The position numbers were made by a program, and so were the translations under genes. A stretch of DNA of 64,000 bases from Pirellulaceae bacterium (lineage in GTDB: Bacteria; Planctomycetota; Planctomycetia; Pirellulales; Pirellulaceae): the NCBI GenBank assembly GCA_029243025.1, contig JAQWSU010000044.1, forward strand, positions 1-64,000. The letters are read 5' to 3'. Numbering within the stretch: the stretch's first letter is position 1; every line of letters begins with the position of its first letter. The notes under the pieces were generated by a model that was not told the origin of the DNA, searched no databases, and saw only the letters and a program-made list of their open reading frames with translations. This document shows positions 17,243 through 26,821 of this stretch, in pieces.

Positions 17243-17986
17243 ATGAGCAACATGACTTATCCAATAGAATCTGCAATCTCACTGTATCGAGAGGGCTTGT
17301 ATGACGAGGCAGACGAGTTTGTTTCGCTTTCCTTGCAGTCGAATTCGGATGACGGAAGACTGCAGGAGCTTCATGGCATTATTCGCAATGCACAAGGGAA
17401 TCTTACCGGTGCAATTGATTCGCTCGAACACGCCGCCCTAATCATTCCGCTTTCCCTCGCTGGTCAGTGTGTTTTGGCACAGTGTTACGTTGCCGTAGGA
17501 CACCGACAGCTGGCAGGGGAGATGTTTCGGTTCTTACTTTCCCAGCCGAAGGTGGCGCCTAGTTTATTGCCGCTGATTGCTGCCGGTTTTACCGCTCTGG
17601 AAGACCATCAGCTTGCGCTGGAGGCCTGTCGCCGAGCTGCTGAGGTTGGAATCGACAATGGCGAACCGTTCTTTGGGATGGCGCATCACATGGAGTGTCT
17701 TGACTATCCCTTGGAAATGATCGCGACAGTGCTCAAAAAAGCGATCGAATTGGAACCTAACCGGGTCCGCTATCGAATTGCACTCCTGCGGACCCGGCAA
17801 CGCATGGGGCAAGATATCGAGGCCCAGGCGGTGGCTTGTCAAATTAATGTGGAACAGCTTCGTTCCTTGCCATGTGCGAACAGTCTTAAGCAACTCATGG
17901 AAATTTACGCTGAGGCAGGAGACCATCGCCGGGGCGAACTGTGTCGACTCCGAATCCGTGAAGTTGATTCCACGGGTGATGAATGA
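17243..17986 (+). CDS. TPR-like protein 1 of the HemP operon
   Basis: A 247-residue helical-repeat protein without a signal peptide, so probably cytoplasmic. AGGAG precedes the ATG. It shows TPR-like hairpins along its length, for example LYREGLYDEADEFVSLSL, GNLTGAIDSLEHAALIIP and VLKKAIELEPNRVRYRIAL. A family-specific pattern is shared with the next gene and with the remnant at 44.5 kb: LDYP, then KKAIELEPN..YRI, then EQLRSLPCANSLKQLMEIY. Three or four paralogues with this architecture suggest a dedicated family, not generic TPR scaffolds. Role unknown; operon context points to iron or siderophore physiology. Confidence 0.8.
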   Translation: MSNMTYPIESAISLYREGLYDEADEFVSLSLQSNSDDGRLQELHGIIRNAQGNLTGAIDSLEHAALIIPLSLAGQCVLAQCYVAVGHRQLAGEMFRFLLSQPKVAPSLLPLIAAGFTALEDHQLALEACRRAAEVGIDNGEPFFGMAHHMECLDYPLEMIATVLKKAIELEPNRVRYRIALLRTRQRMGQDIEAQAVACQINVEQLRSLPCANSLKQLMEIYAEAGDHRRGELCRLRIREVDSTGDE

Positions 17987-18008
17987 TGAATCATAAGGAA
18001 ATTAAGTG

Positions 18009-18776
18009 ATGACCGAACCGTTGACTGCCGAAACGCTACGAATAGGGGCGAGTCTTTTTGAAGCAGGTTGCTTTGATGAAGCTTTGCACCTTCTGCATGA
18101 TCAACTCGAGGTCGACCCGAATGAGGGGCGACTTTGGGAGCTTTATGGTTTGGTGTTTCGAGCAACAAACGATTGTCTGGCTTGTCTTGATGCATTGGAG
18201 CGGGCAAGCCTGTATGTGCCTCTTTCATTCTTAGCGCAATGTGCGCTAGCTGAATGCTACGTGAATACGGGGCGGTATGAGTTGGCTCGGGACATCTACA
18301 TTTACCTGGTTGAGCAACCCGATCTGTCGACTGCCCTCTTGAAGCGGCTGGTTGCTGGCTTTGATGGGTTAGGAGACCTTCCGATGGCGCTACGCTTATC
18401 GCGTGAGGTGGCCAAACAACTACCCAATGATGCGGAAAGTCGTTACGCCGTGGCCTACTTCATGGCAAAACTTGATTATCCACTTCCTGCGATTGAGAGC
18501 GAAGCTCGACATGCGGTCGCTTTGGCGCCCGGAAACGTGCAGTACCGTATCGGACTTGCAGGATTGCTTGAGCAGCATGGGCGGGTTTTGGAGGCGCTCG
18601 AGTGGATCACCGATCTTTCCGTTGAACAGATTCGAAACTTGTCGTGCAAGAATTGCTTGGTCCGGCTGGCTAGAATCTTTGATACTGCCGAAGATGAAAG
18701 TCAAGCAACTATTTGTCGTCGGATGCTTGCTGGTCATCGTGAAACGAATGCAACCGACGATAGGCAAAACGGGTGA
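18009..18776 (+). CDS. TPR-like protein 2 of the HemP operon
   Basis: A 255-residue paralogue of the preceding gene, 22 bases downstream. ATG at 18009 follows AAGGA by about ten bases; a GTG three bases earlier is in frame. Repeats include LFEAGCFDEALHLLHDQL, CLDALERASLYVPLSFLAQ and YFMAKLDYPLPAIESEAR, and the conserved C-terminal block EQIRNLSCKNCLVRLARIF matches EQLRSLPCANSLKQLMEIY of its neighbour. Cytoplasmic by lack of a signal. The ordered paralogues look like local tandem duplication. Confidence 0.8.
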   Translation: MTEPLTAETLRIGASLFEAGCFDEALHLLHDQLEVDPNEGRLWELYGLVFRATNDCLACLDALERASLYVPLSFLAQCALAECYVNTGRYELARDIYIYLVEQPDLSTALLKRLVAGFDGLGDLPMALRLSREVAKQLPNDAESRYAVAYFMAKLDYPLPAIESEARHAVALAPGNVQYRIGLAGLLEQHGRVLEALEWITDLSVEQIRNLSCKNCLVRLARIFDTAEDESQATICRRMLAGHRETNATDDRQNG

Positions 18777-18927
18777 TTGTTCGCAGGGAAAAGGTCAAAC
18801 AATGAATGCTAGGCCAACTCGTCCGTACCAAATGACTTAGCTGTTTTAAATCAACATAACTTCAGCCCGCCAGCAGCCTCTTCGCCCGGTTTGCCAGCTC
18901 GCATTCGCAACCTAGAAAGGATCGAGC

Positions 18928-19290
18928 ATGGAGACAATGGCCAATGTGTTTCAGAATGCCCAACAACTGTATCGCGATGGTTTTATTGGCGGATCAGTTG
19001 ACCTTCTGCAAAGTACTCTGGGGCATTATCCGGAACACGGAGAACTTTGGGAGCTGTTAGGAGTGATCTATTTAGTTGAGGGGCAAACGGAACTCGCATT
19101 TGAATCGCTCGAGCGAGCAGGCAGCTTGTTTCCACTGTCTTTTGGTGGAACTCTTGCCCTTGCCGAATGCTACCGACGTCGTGAATTAGCGGTGACCCTG
19201 CGTGCAGGCAAGATCCAATTATCACCGCAAAATGCGAATGCGGTAGAAGCCTCTTGGGAAGTTCCAGTCGAGCATGAATCTGCCTTTTAA
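18928..19290 (+). pseudogene. Truncated TPR-like protein 3
   Basis: A 120-residue frame with a good ribosome binding site (GAAAGGATCGAGC before the ATG). Residues 1-85 match the N-terminal half of the two preceding paralogues (LYRDGFIGGSVDLLQ, GELWELLGVIYLVEGQTELAFESL, FPLSFGGTLALAECY). After ALAECY the similarity stops, and the remaining 35 residues (RRRELAVTLRAGKIQLSPQ and so on) are unrelated. The expected second half with the LDYP and YRI blocks is absent downstream in all three frames. It is probably a gene cut by deletion; a functional half-length protein cannot be excluded. Confidence 0.65.
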
Positions 19291-20022
19291 ATCTCGTCGA
19301 AGTGATGGAGTTATTGGGAAGGCGGACATTGTGCAGGTAGCCTCCGGAAGAAGGGACGGGATCCTCACGCCCGCAGAAGTTGAGGTTCTGCCACCTGATA
19401 GACATCACTTCTAATGTCTTGACTGCGATCGGAATAACGATAATGGGCACCGCCATGGCAAAGCGTGAAAGACGCCTCGTAAACATGCCAAACGCGCGAA
19501 TTGCGATCATGATGAACGCTTATTCCGCATAAGCGTTCAAGTGATCGATCAAGATGTTGTCTTTCAAGTTCTCGGTGGCGATAAGGTTCACATCGATCGC
19601 AATTAACAGCCAATTAAGAAGCGGCGTTAACAACACTTCTTTGGATTCGTTCAGCTCGTTTCCGTCTTGCGGTTGAGTAGGGTGGGTTTGATCGCGATTG
19701 AGTCACACGCATCGCCTGGTGATGGCGTTGAAAGCGATTTTCATCATGTTCCACTCATTGAAGTCGTGGGGCAGAACGCAGGTTGGCAATGCGGCGAATC
19801 ATTGACGATTCCACGCGTGAGTCGATGGAAGCACTGCCCCGGGGGAAACTCAATTGCGCCACTGGTGTATCCCCAGATCGCTGGTCGTACGGACAAGCTG
19901 GCTCATTGCTTGAATCCTGCGTAACCGGTCAGGACGGCAAGTGCTGCAAGAAGTCCTTTTCAGATTTCGTATCGAAACAGCTGGGCTTTGTCGTTGAGCC
20001 TACATTCGCGTTTTTACAGGTG
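19291..20022. other. Gene-poor gap after the TPR genes
   Basis: About 730 bases. A 46-codon frame at 19274-19414 overlaps the end of TPR 3 and reads protein-like (GVIGKADIVQVASGRRDG, LTPAEVEVLPPD), and another short stretch near 19531-19600 reads VIDQDVVFQVLGGDKVHID. Neither has a ribosome binding site or a recognised family. They may be shreds of genes lost with the second half of TPR 3. Confidence 0.35.
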
Positions 20023-23000
20023 TTAGGTGAGATAGGCGGCACTTTGAAAGGCGAACACCAAATCACGCGTTGTGAATTCCCCATCGCCATTCCAATCGCC
20101 CTCAGCCCAGCTTGAATTGCCTGCTAAATTATCTTCGTATTCACCGGCTTGGAAGACGGAGACAAGATCGCTCGAGTCAAAAAATCCATCGAGGTTGCTG
20201 TCGCCAAAATTGGTTTGGAAGATCTCTTGGACTAAGAAAGCATGATCATCTTCGTTAAGGCGATCGTCACCGTTAAGATCGGGGCCGAGTTGGCCCGAGC
20301 GGATCGCTGCGGCTAATAGGTCGATGTCCGCTACATCGAGATCCCCATTTTGGTTGATATCTCCCGGTTGGGCGGTACGCGTGATGGTGAGGGTATCTTG
20401 TCCGGTCTGCATTCCCTGATGGTTGAGTGCGTTTAAGCTGAGCTGATGGGTGCCGAGTTCAATCGGCAATGTAATTTCCCACTGCGAGCCATCCAGCCAG
20501 CGAAGCTCGATTGGATCTTCTCGGAGGTCAACTTGAATCTGCCTCACGTCGATCCAGCCACGTCCGCGAATCTCGACCATTGCTTCATTTGTTTCGATGG
20601 GGTTACCGCCATTTGTTGTGATTTCGAACTCGATTTGATCCGGCAGGCGATCCAAAACAAATTGGCTTCTTTGTTTCACGTAATTCTTGATTGAAGCCAG
20701 ATTCTGCTTAGCAACTTGACCGTAATGGTCGATCCAGCGGTCGAGATACTCATTGTTGTAGGTGGTGTTAATCAGATCCAAAAGGTGACCGTGATAAAGC
20801 CGGCGTGCAATGGGTTGATTCATTAAGCGTCCCGCGTTGCCTGCAGTTCCGATCAATGACTGTCGCGTTGATGCGGTGAAGGCGAAGTCCCAGTCCCAAG
20901 GCAAAGCCAAAACGCGATTATCGGAGGGGCGTGTATAGAACTGAATGTTGTGATGTAAGCTCCCACGCGTGTATGCGTCGGCGGCACCTGTCAGCGATTG
21001 CAAGGCGAAGACGCGTGCCCATTGGTCGACGTCAATCAGTTCCGCAACCTCATCGAAGTTGCTGGAGCGTAGCTTATCCAAAGCCTGCGATGCTTGGATA
21101 ATCGTCGCATAGTCATCCGCATCGCGGTTGTTTCTGATCGCTAGGTGGGAACGATAGGCCTCTTTGTTGTCCCCCAGATCTTCGAGATCGCGGGTGGGTT
21201 GGGGATGCGAATACGGAAACGGAACCTTGGGGCTTTCCGGATCACGATTGGTCGTTCCATTCGCGATATAGGCAATGTCCATTTTGTAGACGGTTCCGTC
21301 CGCCCCATTTTCGTATTGCGAGTCCAGGAATTCGTTGCCGTATCGTGCCATCATCAAGAGAGCAGTGCGCGTGTGACTTCGGCGAGGCGCGATGACATGT
21401 ACCAAGTCGTCGAACATGTGGGGGATGTGGCCGGCGGCGTTGGCGATGTGCTTGATGATTATTTCGTCTTGGGTCCGCGGAGTTGGGCCACTTCGACCCG
21501 AACGATCAATCACGATGGAATCATGGACCCCACGGAATTGGTGCATCGGATCGAATGCTACTTGGAATCCTAGATAACTGTTATCGGATCGGCCTGCGTT
21601 AGAGCCTCGCAGGCGAACTCCGACGTCGTAGAACACTTCTGATTCGTTGTAGACGACCGTCGCTCCGAGATGTCCATTGGATACTACATTCGTGCGATTA
21701 TGCAGTAACGCGGTGTCGTCAGGTGTCATCATGATGCGGAAATTGTGGATGCCGCTTCGCGCGTCTTGTTGAGGGATTTGGTAGAGGGCCCTGGATGATG
21801 CGCCCTCAACAGGAAACAAACTCGTGGCGCCCCGAGTGTCTTCGGCTTGGACATAAAACTGGACGACGTCTCCGCTTGCTTGCCCCGGGATAATCGCCAT
21901 GTATTCATTTTTTTCGGATGGCATCATCGCTGCCGAAGTGAAACGACCGCCATCGACCGAATAGTGTAATCGTAATGCTTTGACTGCATCGGGATCTTCC
22001 GCTTGCACCGATACGGTCACCGGTTCGCCTGCCTTGGGCAGCACGGGTGAATGGGATAAAGATGTTAAAGTTGGTCCGACATTCGCCTCGTAATTCGAGT
22101 TTTGACGACCTGGGGTTCCGATGGTTTCTGGTCGCAAAATGCGTGTCGACTTCGGCAATTTGTCGAAGAATAATCGTGAGTGGACCTGGTTCGAACCACC
22201 CTGCCATCGCACACGATAGGAAATTCGGTAGTTAACACCGTCGCGGATTCGCGCATCATCAGCGAAGGTGGTTTCGGCGTGGTTGTAACGATCTTCCAAG
22301 CTGCCCGTTGCGGTCAACTTCAGCACTTGGTTGTTGGGGTCCTCGGGGTCAGGAAGCACCCGTCCGGAGTGATTGCCAGCGATCCGCCAATGAGCGGGTG
22401 TGCTCCCCAAAGCGTCGCTGTCGAACGATCCGTTTTGAATTCGTTCGATTCCTCCAACTCCATGTTCCAGGACGGAAACGTCATCAATCAGTACCTGGCC
22501 ATCGTCCAGCATGCCTAGGATTAATTCGTGGTAGCGATCCGAGCTGGAACCCGAAAATCCGTCAGGTTGGACGATTCCTTCATAGATAACGGTTTGCCAC
22601 TGGGATTTTTCAAACTCGGAGCTCGCGCTCCACGATTCAGCCGAACGGTTGTCGGCATCGGGAGAACGCAGTTCCAGGCTGGATCCTCCGCCGTCGGCAA
22701 AGTCGTGCCAACGTCCCCCGTCGTGGTAACGCAGTTCGTCAGCTGGATTTCCTCGCTGGTCCGTAAGCCGAATGGTCTCGCCGGCATTGGCGAGCTTGCC
22801 ATTGAACTCACCGACAATGATTGTTGCTAGGTCGGGATGGCTCGACATCAGTTGATTTGCGTCTCGCGCGACGAGTCGGTATTCTCCCGGTCCGATGATC
22901 GCATCAGACGGAAAAGCAAATTCCACTCCATCGGTCAATTTCCAGCCCGCCAGCTCGATCGTTTCGGTTTGGCTGCGATTGAAGATTTCAATCCATTCTT

Positions 23001-24555
23001 CTTCGGAGGCGGTGTAGGGCTGGCCGGGAACCGCTGCCGCGATCAACTTGGATTGCAGGATCTCGGCGCCGAAGATGATGTCGTTGCTAGCCACGGACGC
23101 TTGATGGACCTCCACCGAAATTCGATTGGGGCCGACACGCAAAAAGTCATCCGGAATCACGGTCGTCTCGCTGAGGATTGCATCCGGGATCGACTTGGCG
23201 AAAGTCCCGTTATCGATAGGACCTTCTGGCATGTTATAGCGAAGCACTTCCTGACCATTGACGTAAACGACCGCTCCGTCGTCGACCATGTGCCGTAATG
23301 CAACGCCCTCGCCCTTGGCTAATTCCTCTGCACTCAAATCAAAGTTGGTCTCGAAGTAATAGGTGATGATGGGTGGGAAAATCGTGGCGGGATTCGGGAA
23401 TTCCGTTTGGATTGGAATGCCTAATGAGCGACGTTCATAACCAAACAATCCTTTGCCGCGCTGCCAACTATCGACACCAACTTCGTGACTTTCTGTGTGC
23501 CAGGTTGTGTTGAGTCCGTCGCTTGCCGCCCGATAACGCCAAGTCGTAGTGCCGATGGGTAGCAAGGAATTGGTTTCGATTTGTGCGGGTTGCCTATCGA
23601 CCGCAGTTCCGGGGGCGTGATAGAGGATTTCGTTAATGACAAGGTCGCTCGCAAGTGGCACGCTGTTGTGATCACCGGGTGATTTTGCGAGCGGTGTAAG
23701 CCAACGATTTGCAAATTCACCCGTGTCGATTCTTTGTTGCGGACTATCTCCGATGCGAGCCGCATCGGAGACGAAATCGAGACCACTGGAATAGAGGAAG
23801 AGATGATCGACTTCCGAGGTCGAAAAAGGAAATTGTTCTTGTCGAATAACGTGCAATTCACCCGGTCCGAGTTCGCCAGCAAGATTTAGCCGAGTGGCGG
23901 ATTCGCCATTCGTGATTGTGTAGCCCTCAAGGCTCTGTGTTTGTTGACTCATGTTCTTCAGTTCGACGAAGAATTGATCGCCATCACGTTCGGATATCTC
24001 ATGAAAGACAATCGCACTCGATGTCGTGTCCACTTCCGAACTGTTCGGAGTCCCGCCGCGAATGCGACTTTGTGTCCAGTTTTCGACAAAACTGCTGCCG
24101 CCGTCGAGATGGATCTTGACCAGAGAGGCGCCCGAACCATCGGTCGCCTCCGGCCAGGGCCACTCGTCGTCGTAGCGGACTTGATCCATCACGCGATCAC
24201 TGTTGTTGATCAAACGAATCGTCTCGCCACCGTTGTTGAGTCGACCGGAATACGGGCCGTGGTCGGGCTCAAAGCCATAATGTTGTGCGAAGGCCGTTGG
24301 TGATTTTGCGACAACGGAGGATTCTCCCGCTGGCAACACACTGTTGGCGGGAAAGGTGAAGTTAACGCCTTCGATGCGCCAACTGGATAAATCGAGGTCT
24401 ACCGCCATTTCGCTGTGTAGCTCGATCCATTCTAACTCTTGATTATTCCCTGGGTTAAACATCAATTCGCTGAAGACCACGGTGCTATCGAGAACAACTC
24501 GTTGTTCGAGTTGTTCAACACGCGGCGTTCGTTGTTTTTTACGGGGGGATGCCAT
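20023..24555 (-). CDS. Giant secreted protein 2: lamin-tail domains, CotH kinase-like domain, dockerin-like repeats
   Basis: A 1510-residue relative of the protein at 0.2-4.4 kb. The N-terminus is very basic (SPRKKQRTPR) followed by VEQLEQRVVLDS, the LEPR-type motif. Lamin-tail-like domains occupy about 25-290 and recur near 530-640 (EEWIEIFNRSQTETIELAGWKL). A carbohydrate-binding-like region with a DDVSVLEHG motif follows. The CotH kinase-like domain (about 950-1290) starts FRIMMTPDDTALL and contains DVGVRLRGSNAG, the long insertion typical of the family and the metal motif LPWDWDFAFT. The end is a dockerin-like block (about 1400-1505: GDINQNGDLDVADIDLL, DLNGDDRLNEDD, GDSNLDGFFDSSDLV). No PEP-CTERM signal. 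No ribosome binding site precedes the ATG. Kinase activity is inferred from family only. Confidence 0.85.
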   Translation of the reverse strand: MASPRKKQRTPRVEQLEQRVVLDSTVVFSELMFNPGNNQELEWIELHSEMAVDLDLSSWRIEGVNFTFPANSVLPAGESSVVAKSPTAFAQHYGFEPDHGPYSGRLNNGGETIRLINNSDRVMDQVRYDDEWPWPEATDGSGASLVKIHLDGGSSFVENWTQSRIRGGTPNSSEVDTTSSAIVFHEISERDGDQFFVELKNMSQQTQSLEGYTITNGESATRLNLAGELGPGELHVIRQEQFPFSTSEVDHLFLYSSGLDFVSDAARIGDSPQQRIDTGEFANRWLTPLAKSPGDHNSVPLASDLVINEILYHAPGTAVDRQPAQIETNSLLPIGTTTWRYRAASDGLNTTWHTESHEVGVDSWQRGKGLFGYERRSLGIPIQTEFPNPATIFPPIITYYFETNFDLSAEELAKGEGVALRHMVDDGAVVYVNGQEVLRYNMPEGPIDNGTFAKSIPDAILSETTVIPDDFLRVGPNRISVEVHQASVASNDIIFGAEILQSKLIAAAVPGQPYTASEEEWIEIFNRSQTETIELAGWKLTDGVEFAFPSDAIIGPGEYRLVARDANQLMSSHPDLATIIVGEFNGKLANAGETIRLTDQRGNPADELRYHDGGRWHDFADGGGSSLELRSPDADNRSAESWSASSEFEKSQWQTVIYEGIVQPDGFSGSSSDRYHELILGMLDDGQVLIDDVSVLEHGVGGIERIQNGSFDSDALGSTPAHWRIAGNHSGRVLPDPEDPNNQVLKLTATGSLEDRYNHAETTFADDARIRDGVNYRISYRVRWQGGSNQVHSRLFFDKLPKSTRILRPETIGTPGRQNSNYEANVGPTLTSLSHSPVLPKAGEPVTVSVQAEDPDAVKALRLHYSVDGGRFTSAAMMPSEKNEYMAIIPGQASGDVVQFYVQAEDTRGATSLFPVEGASSRALYQIPQQDARSGIHNFRIMMTPDDTALLHNRTNVVSNGHLGATVVYNESEVFYDVGVRLRGSNAGRSDNSYLGFQVAFDPMHQFRGVHDSIVIDRSGRSGPTPRTQDEIIIKHIANAAGHIPHMFDDLVHVIAPRRSHTRTALLMMARYGNEFLDSQYENGADGTVYKMDIAYIANGTTNRDPESPKVPFPYSHPQPTRDLEDLGDNKEAYRSHLAIRNNRDADDYATIIQASQALDKLRSSNFDEVAELIDVDQWARVFALQSLTGAADAYTRGSLHHNIQFYTRPSDNRVLALPWDWDFAFTASTRQSLIGTAGNAGRLMNQPIARRLYHGHLLDLINTTYNNEYLDRWIDHYGQVAKQNLASIKNYVKQRSQFVLDRLPDQIEFEITTNGGNPIETNEAMVEIRGRGWIDVRQIQVDLREDPIELRWLDGSQWEITLPIELGTHQLSLNALNHQGMQTGQDTLTITRTAQPGDINQNGDLDVADIDLLAAAIRSGQLGPDLNGDDRLNEDDHAFLVQEIFQTNFGDSNLDGFFDSSDLVSVFQAGEYEDNLAGNSSWAEGDWNGDGEFTTRDLVFAFQSAAYLT

Positions 24556-24707
24556 TTATTGAGAGTTCTGGATTACATCATGTGTTTGGTGGCGAGATTA
24601 ATCTTCAAGTGACAGAACAATATTATTTTGTTGTTTTTGAAAAAAAGTGCCAGTAAAATCGGTGGACAATGTGGAAAGTATTGGGATGTTTTCTCAGGAT
24701 GTTGACC

Positions 24708-26558
24708 ATGACCAGCAGACAATATGTTTGTTTCATCGCTTTCGTTTTTACTTTGAACGCGTTGGGTTCTACTGCGCCGGCCCAACTTTTGATTGATGGG
24801 GGCGGCCTGCTGTTGGTTGAGGAAGGGCCCGCAGTCAGCTTGGGTGGTGATTCTGTTCCGGCGAACTTAGCGCTTGGCGGCACGGCCTTCGCAACGGGCG
24901 AGCTCGGCCCCGAACTTGGCATCGATTACCACTACATCGATAACCTGAATGATGGTTCCTATGGTAACGAGTACAGTTGGATCGGCGGGGACGAAAATCC
25001 ATTCTTTGATGTCTTTGCTGGAATTGATCTCGGGGCGACTCCCGTCGCCCAGGTCCAGAGCATTGCTTTTGGACGCAGCAATGTATTGAGTGGCGACAAT
25101 GGTTGCGGGGGTGCTGTTTGTTTAGATCGTCATCTCGGGTTTTACACGCTACAATACACACAAGTTCCCAATCCAAGTTCCGACCTTGATTTCGATACGA
25201 CGGGAAATCCGATCACGGGTTGGGTTGACATCGGGAATTTGGAATATGGGACGAGCGATGGTGTCGGTACCAATTACAACAATACATGGCAACGGCATCG
25301 GTATAATTTTGATCCGGTTGAGGCTACCGGCGTTCGCTTGATCGTTCCAGGGACGGGGCTTGGTGGTGGCACCGCGATTGACGAGATCGAGTTGTATGAT
25401 GTGCCGGGTGAATTTACACCGCCGCCTCCTCCGCCTCCTGCAGTCAAGATTGAATCCGCGCCCGGCTTCTCGATCGGATGGGACGGCAACGACGGTGACT
25501 TCTTTGATAGTGAGCCACCGCCGGACGGAGCATTCGTTCCCGATAACCTGGCCTTGGAAGACAACGGTGCCGATGCATTTTCCAGCAGTGATCTAGGGCC
25601 TGAATTGGGCATTGATTTCCATGTCGTTGAGAATCTAAACGACGGTTTCTATGGCAATTCAAACAGCTGGATTGGCGGTTCTGACAATCCTTTTGACCCA
25701 GATGCCTTTGCGGGGATTGCCCTGTCAGAAGAGCAACGAATCACGAGCGTTGCCTGGGGACGTGACAATGGCAACGACTTCACAGACGCCTGCGGTGGAC
25801 AATGTACAGATCGATCATTCGGTAGTTACCTCTTGCAGTTCACTCAAGTGGATTCACCGGATGAAGATACAGACGCGACCGGCGATGCTTCGACAGGCTG
25901 GCAGGATATTGGCCAAGTGACCTATGCGGTTCGGCGCGAAGACTTTACCGACTATCTTCGTCATGAGTTCACCGTGAGTGACGGGACGGGCGGAGTTCTT
26001 GCCACCGGCGTGCGTCTTGTTGTCCCCACCACGGGGTTGGCTGGTGGTACGGCGATTGATGAAATCGAGATCTATGCCGCTGCCGTCGCTAATCTTTGTG
26101 ATGTGAACGGTGACGGTGCCTGTGATGTAAACGATATCGACGATCTTTCCGCAGCGGTGCGGAACGGTTCGACGGAAGCTCGCTTTGACACCAATCAGGA
26201 CGGTTTCGTAGACGAGGCTGATCGTGGGTTTTGGATTGAAGACCTGATGAACACTTGGTCCGGTGATTCAAATCTCGATAACGAATTTAATAGCACCGAC
26301 TTTGTGATTGTTTTTCAGGCTGAGTCTTTTGAAACCGGGAAGCCCGCGACCTGGGCGACCGGCGACTGGAATGGCGATGGGGCTTTTGACAGCAGCGACT
26401 TTGTGACTGCTTTTGTCGCCGGCGGATACAACAAGGGAGTTCGGCCTGCGGTCGCGGCTGTGCCGGAGCCATCGAGCTTGATTGGAATGGCAATCGGCGC
26501 GTTGGCATTCGGATTCGTTCGCCGAAAGAAACACGAAAAACTTGGATTTGTTAATTAG
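24708..26558 (+). CDS. PEP-CTERM protein with two discoidin-like domains and dockerin-like repeats
   Basis: A 616-residue exported protein. I use ATG at 24708 (AGGA eight bases upstream, directly before a signal peptide YVCFIAFVFTLNAL ending at APAQ); in-frame ATGs lie at 24699 and 24669. Two discoidin (F5/8 C)-like domains follow (about 40-235 and 255-465), each with the same landmarks: a Pro-rich VPANLAL or VPDNLAL opening, ELGPELGID, NLNDGSYGN or NLNDGFYGN, SWIGG, and a closing GTAIDEIELY. A proline run (PPPPPPP) links them. The EF-hand block (about 465-585) has DVNGDGACDVNDI and GDWNGDGAFDSSDFV. The C-terminus is VPEPSSLIGMAIGALAFGF plus RRKK. Probable surface carbohydrate-binding protein; the next gene is a shorter paralogue. 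Confidence 0.85.
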   Translation: MTSRQYVCFIAFVFTLNALGSTAPAQLLIDGGGLLLVEEGPAVSLGGDSVPANLALGGTAFATGELGPELGIDYHYIDNLNDGSYGNEYSWIGGDENPFFDVFAGIDLGATPVAQVQSIAFGRSNVLSGDNGCGGAVCLDRHLGFYTLQYTQVPNPSSDLDFDTTGNPITGWVDIGNLEYGTSDGVGTNYNNTWQRHRYNFDPVEATGVRLIVPGTGLGGGTAIDEIELYDVPGEFTPPPPPPPAVKIESAPGFSIGWDGNDGDFFDSEPPPDGAFVPDNLALEDNGADAFSSSDLGPELGIDFHVVENLNDGFYGNSNSWIGGSDNPFDPDAFAGIALSEEQRITSVAWGRDNGNDFTDACGGQCTDRSFGSYLLQFTQVDSPDEDTDATGDASTGWQDIGQVTYAVRREDFTDYLRHEFTVSDGTGGVLATGVRLVVPTTGLAGGTAIDEIEIYAAAVANLCDVNGDGACDVNDIDDLSAAVRNGSTEARFDTNQDGFVDEADRGFWIEDLMNTWSGDSNLDNEFNSTDFVIVFQAESFETGKPATWATGDWNGDGAFDSSDFVTAFVAGGYNKGVRPAVAAVPEPSSLIGMAIGALAFGFVRRKKHEKLGFVN

Positions 26559-26821
26559 AGAAGTTGTGGTAGACCGGTTTACTTACACACGAGAATCTTA
26601 TTTGCGGTGACAAGGGCAGCCAGTGACGCGAAACGGATAACTCCGACAATCAAGAGTTAGCAAATACCGGTTCGTTCTATTCTGTTGCGCCGACTCGGCG
26701 TGGCTGCCTTGTTTCAAGTTTGTCTTAGTTTTTTCAAGGCTGCTTGGTTGCTTCTCGGTTGTCGATTTCGTTTCGTCGTCGATTGTCGTATTTGAATTCG
26801 CCAACTTTGAGGGTCAGCTTG

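Noticed and set aside
22837-23298. 153-codon open frame on the plus strand inside the second CotH giant
   Set aside because: Opposite-strand shadow of a strongly supported 1510-residue protein.
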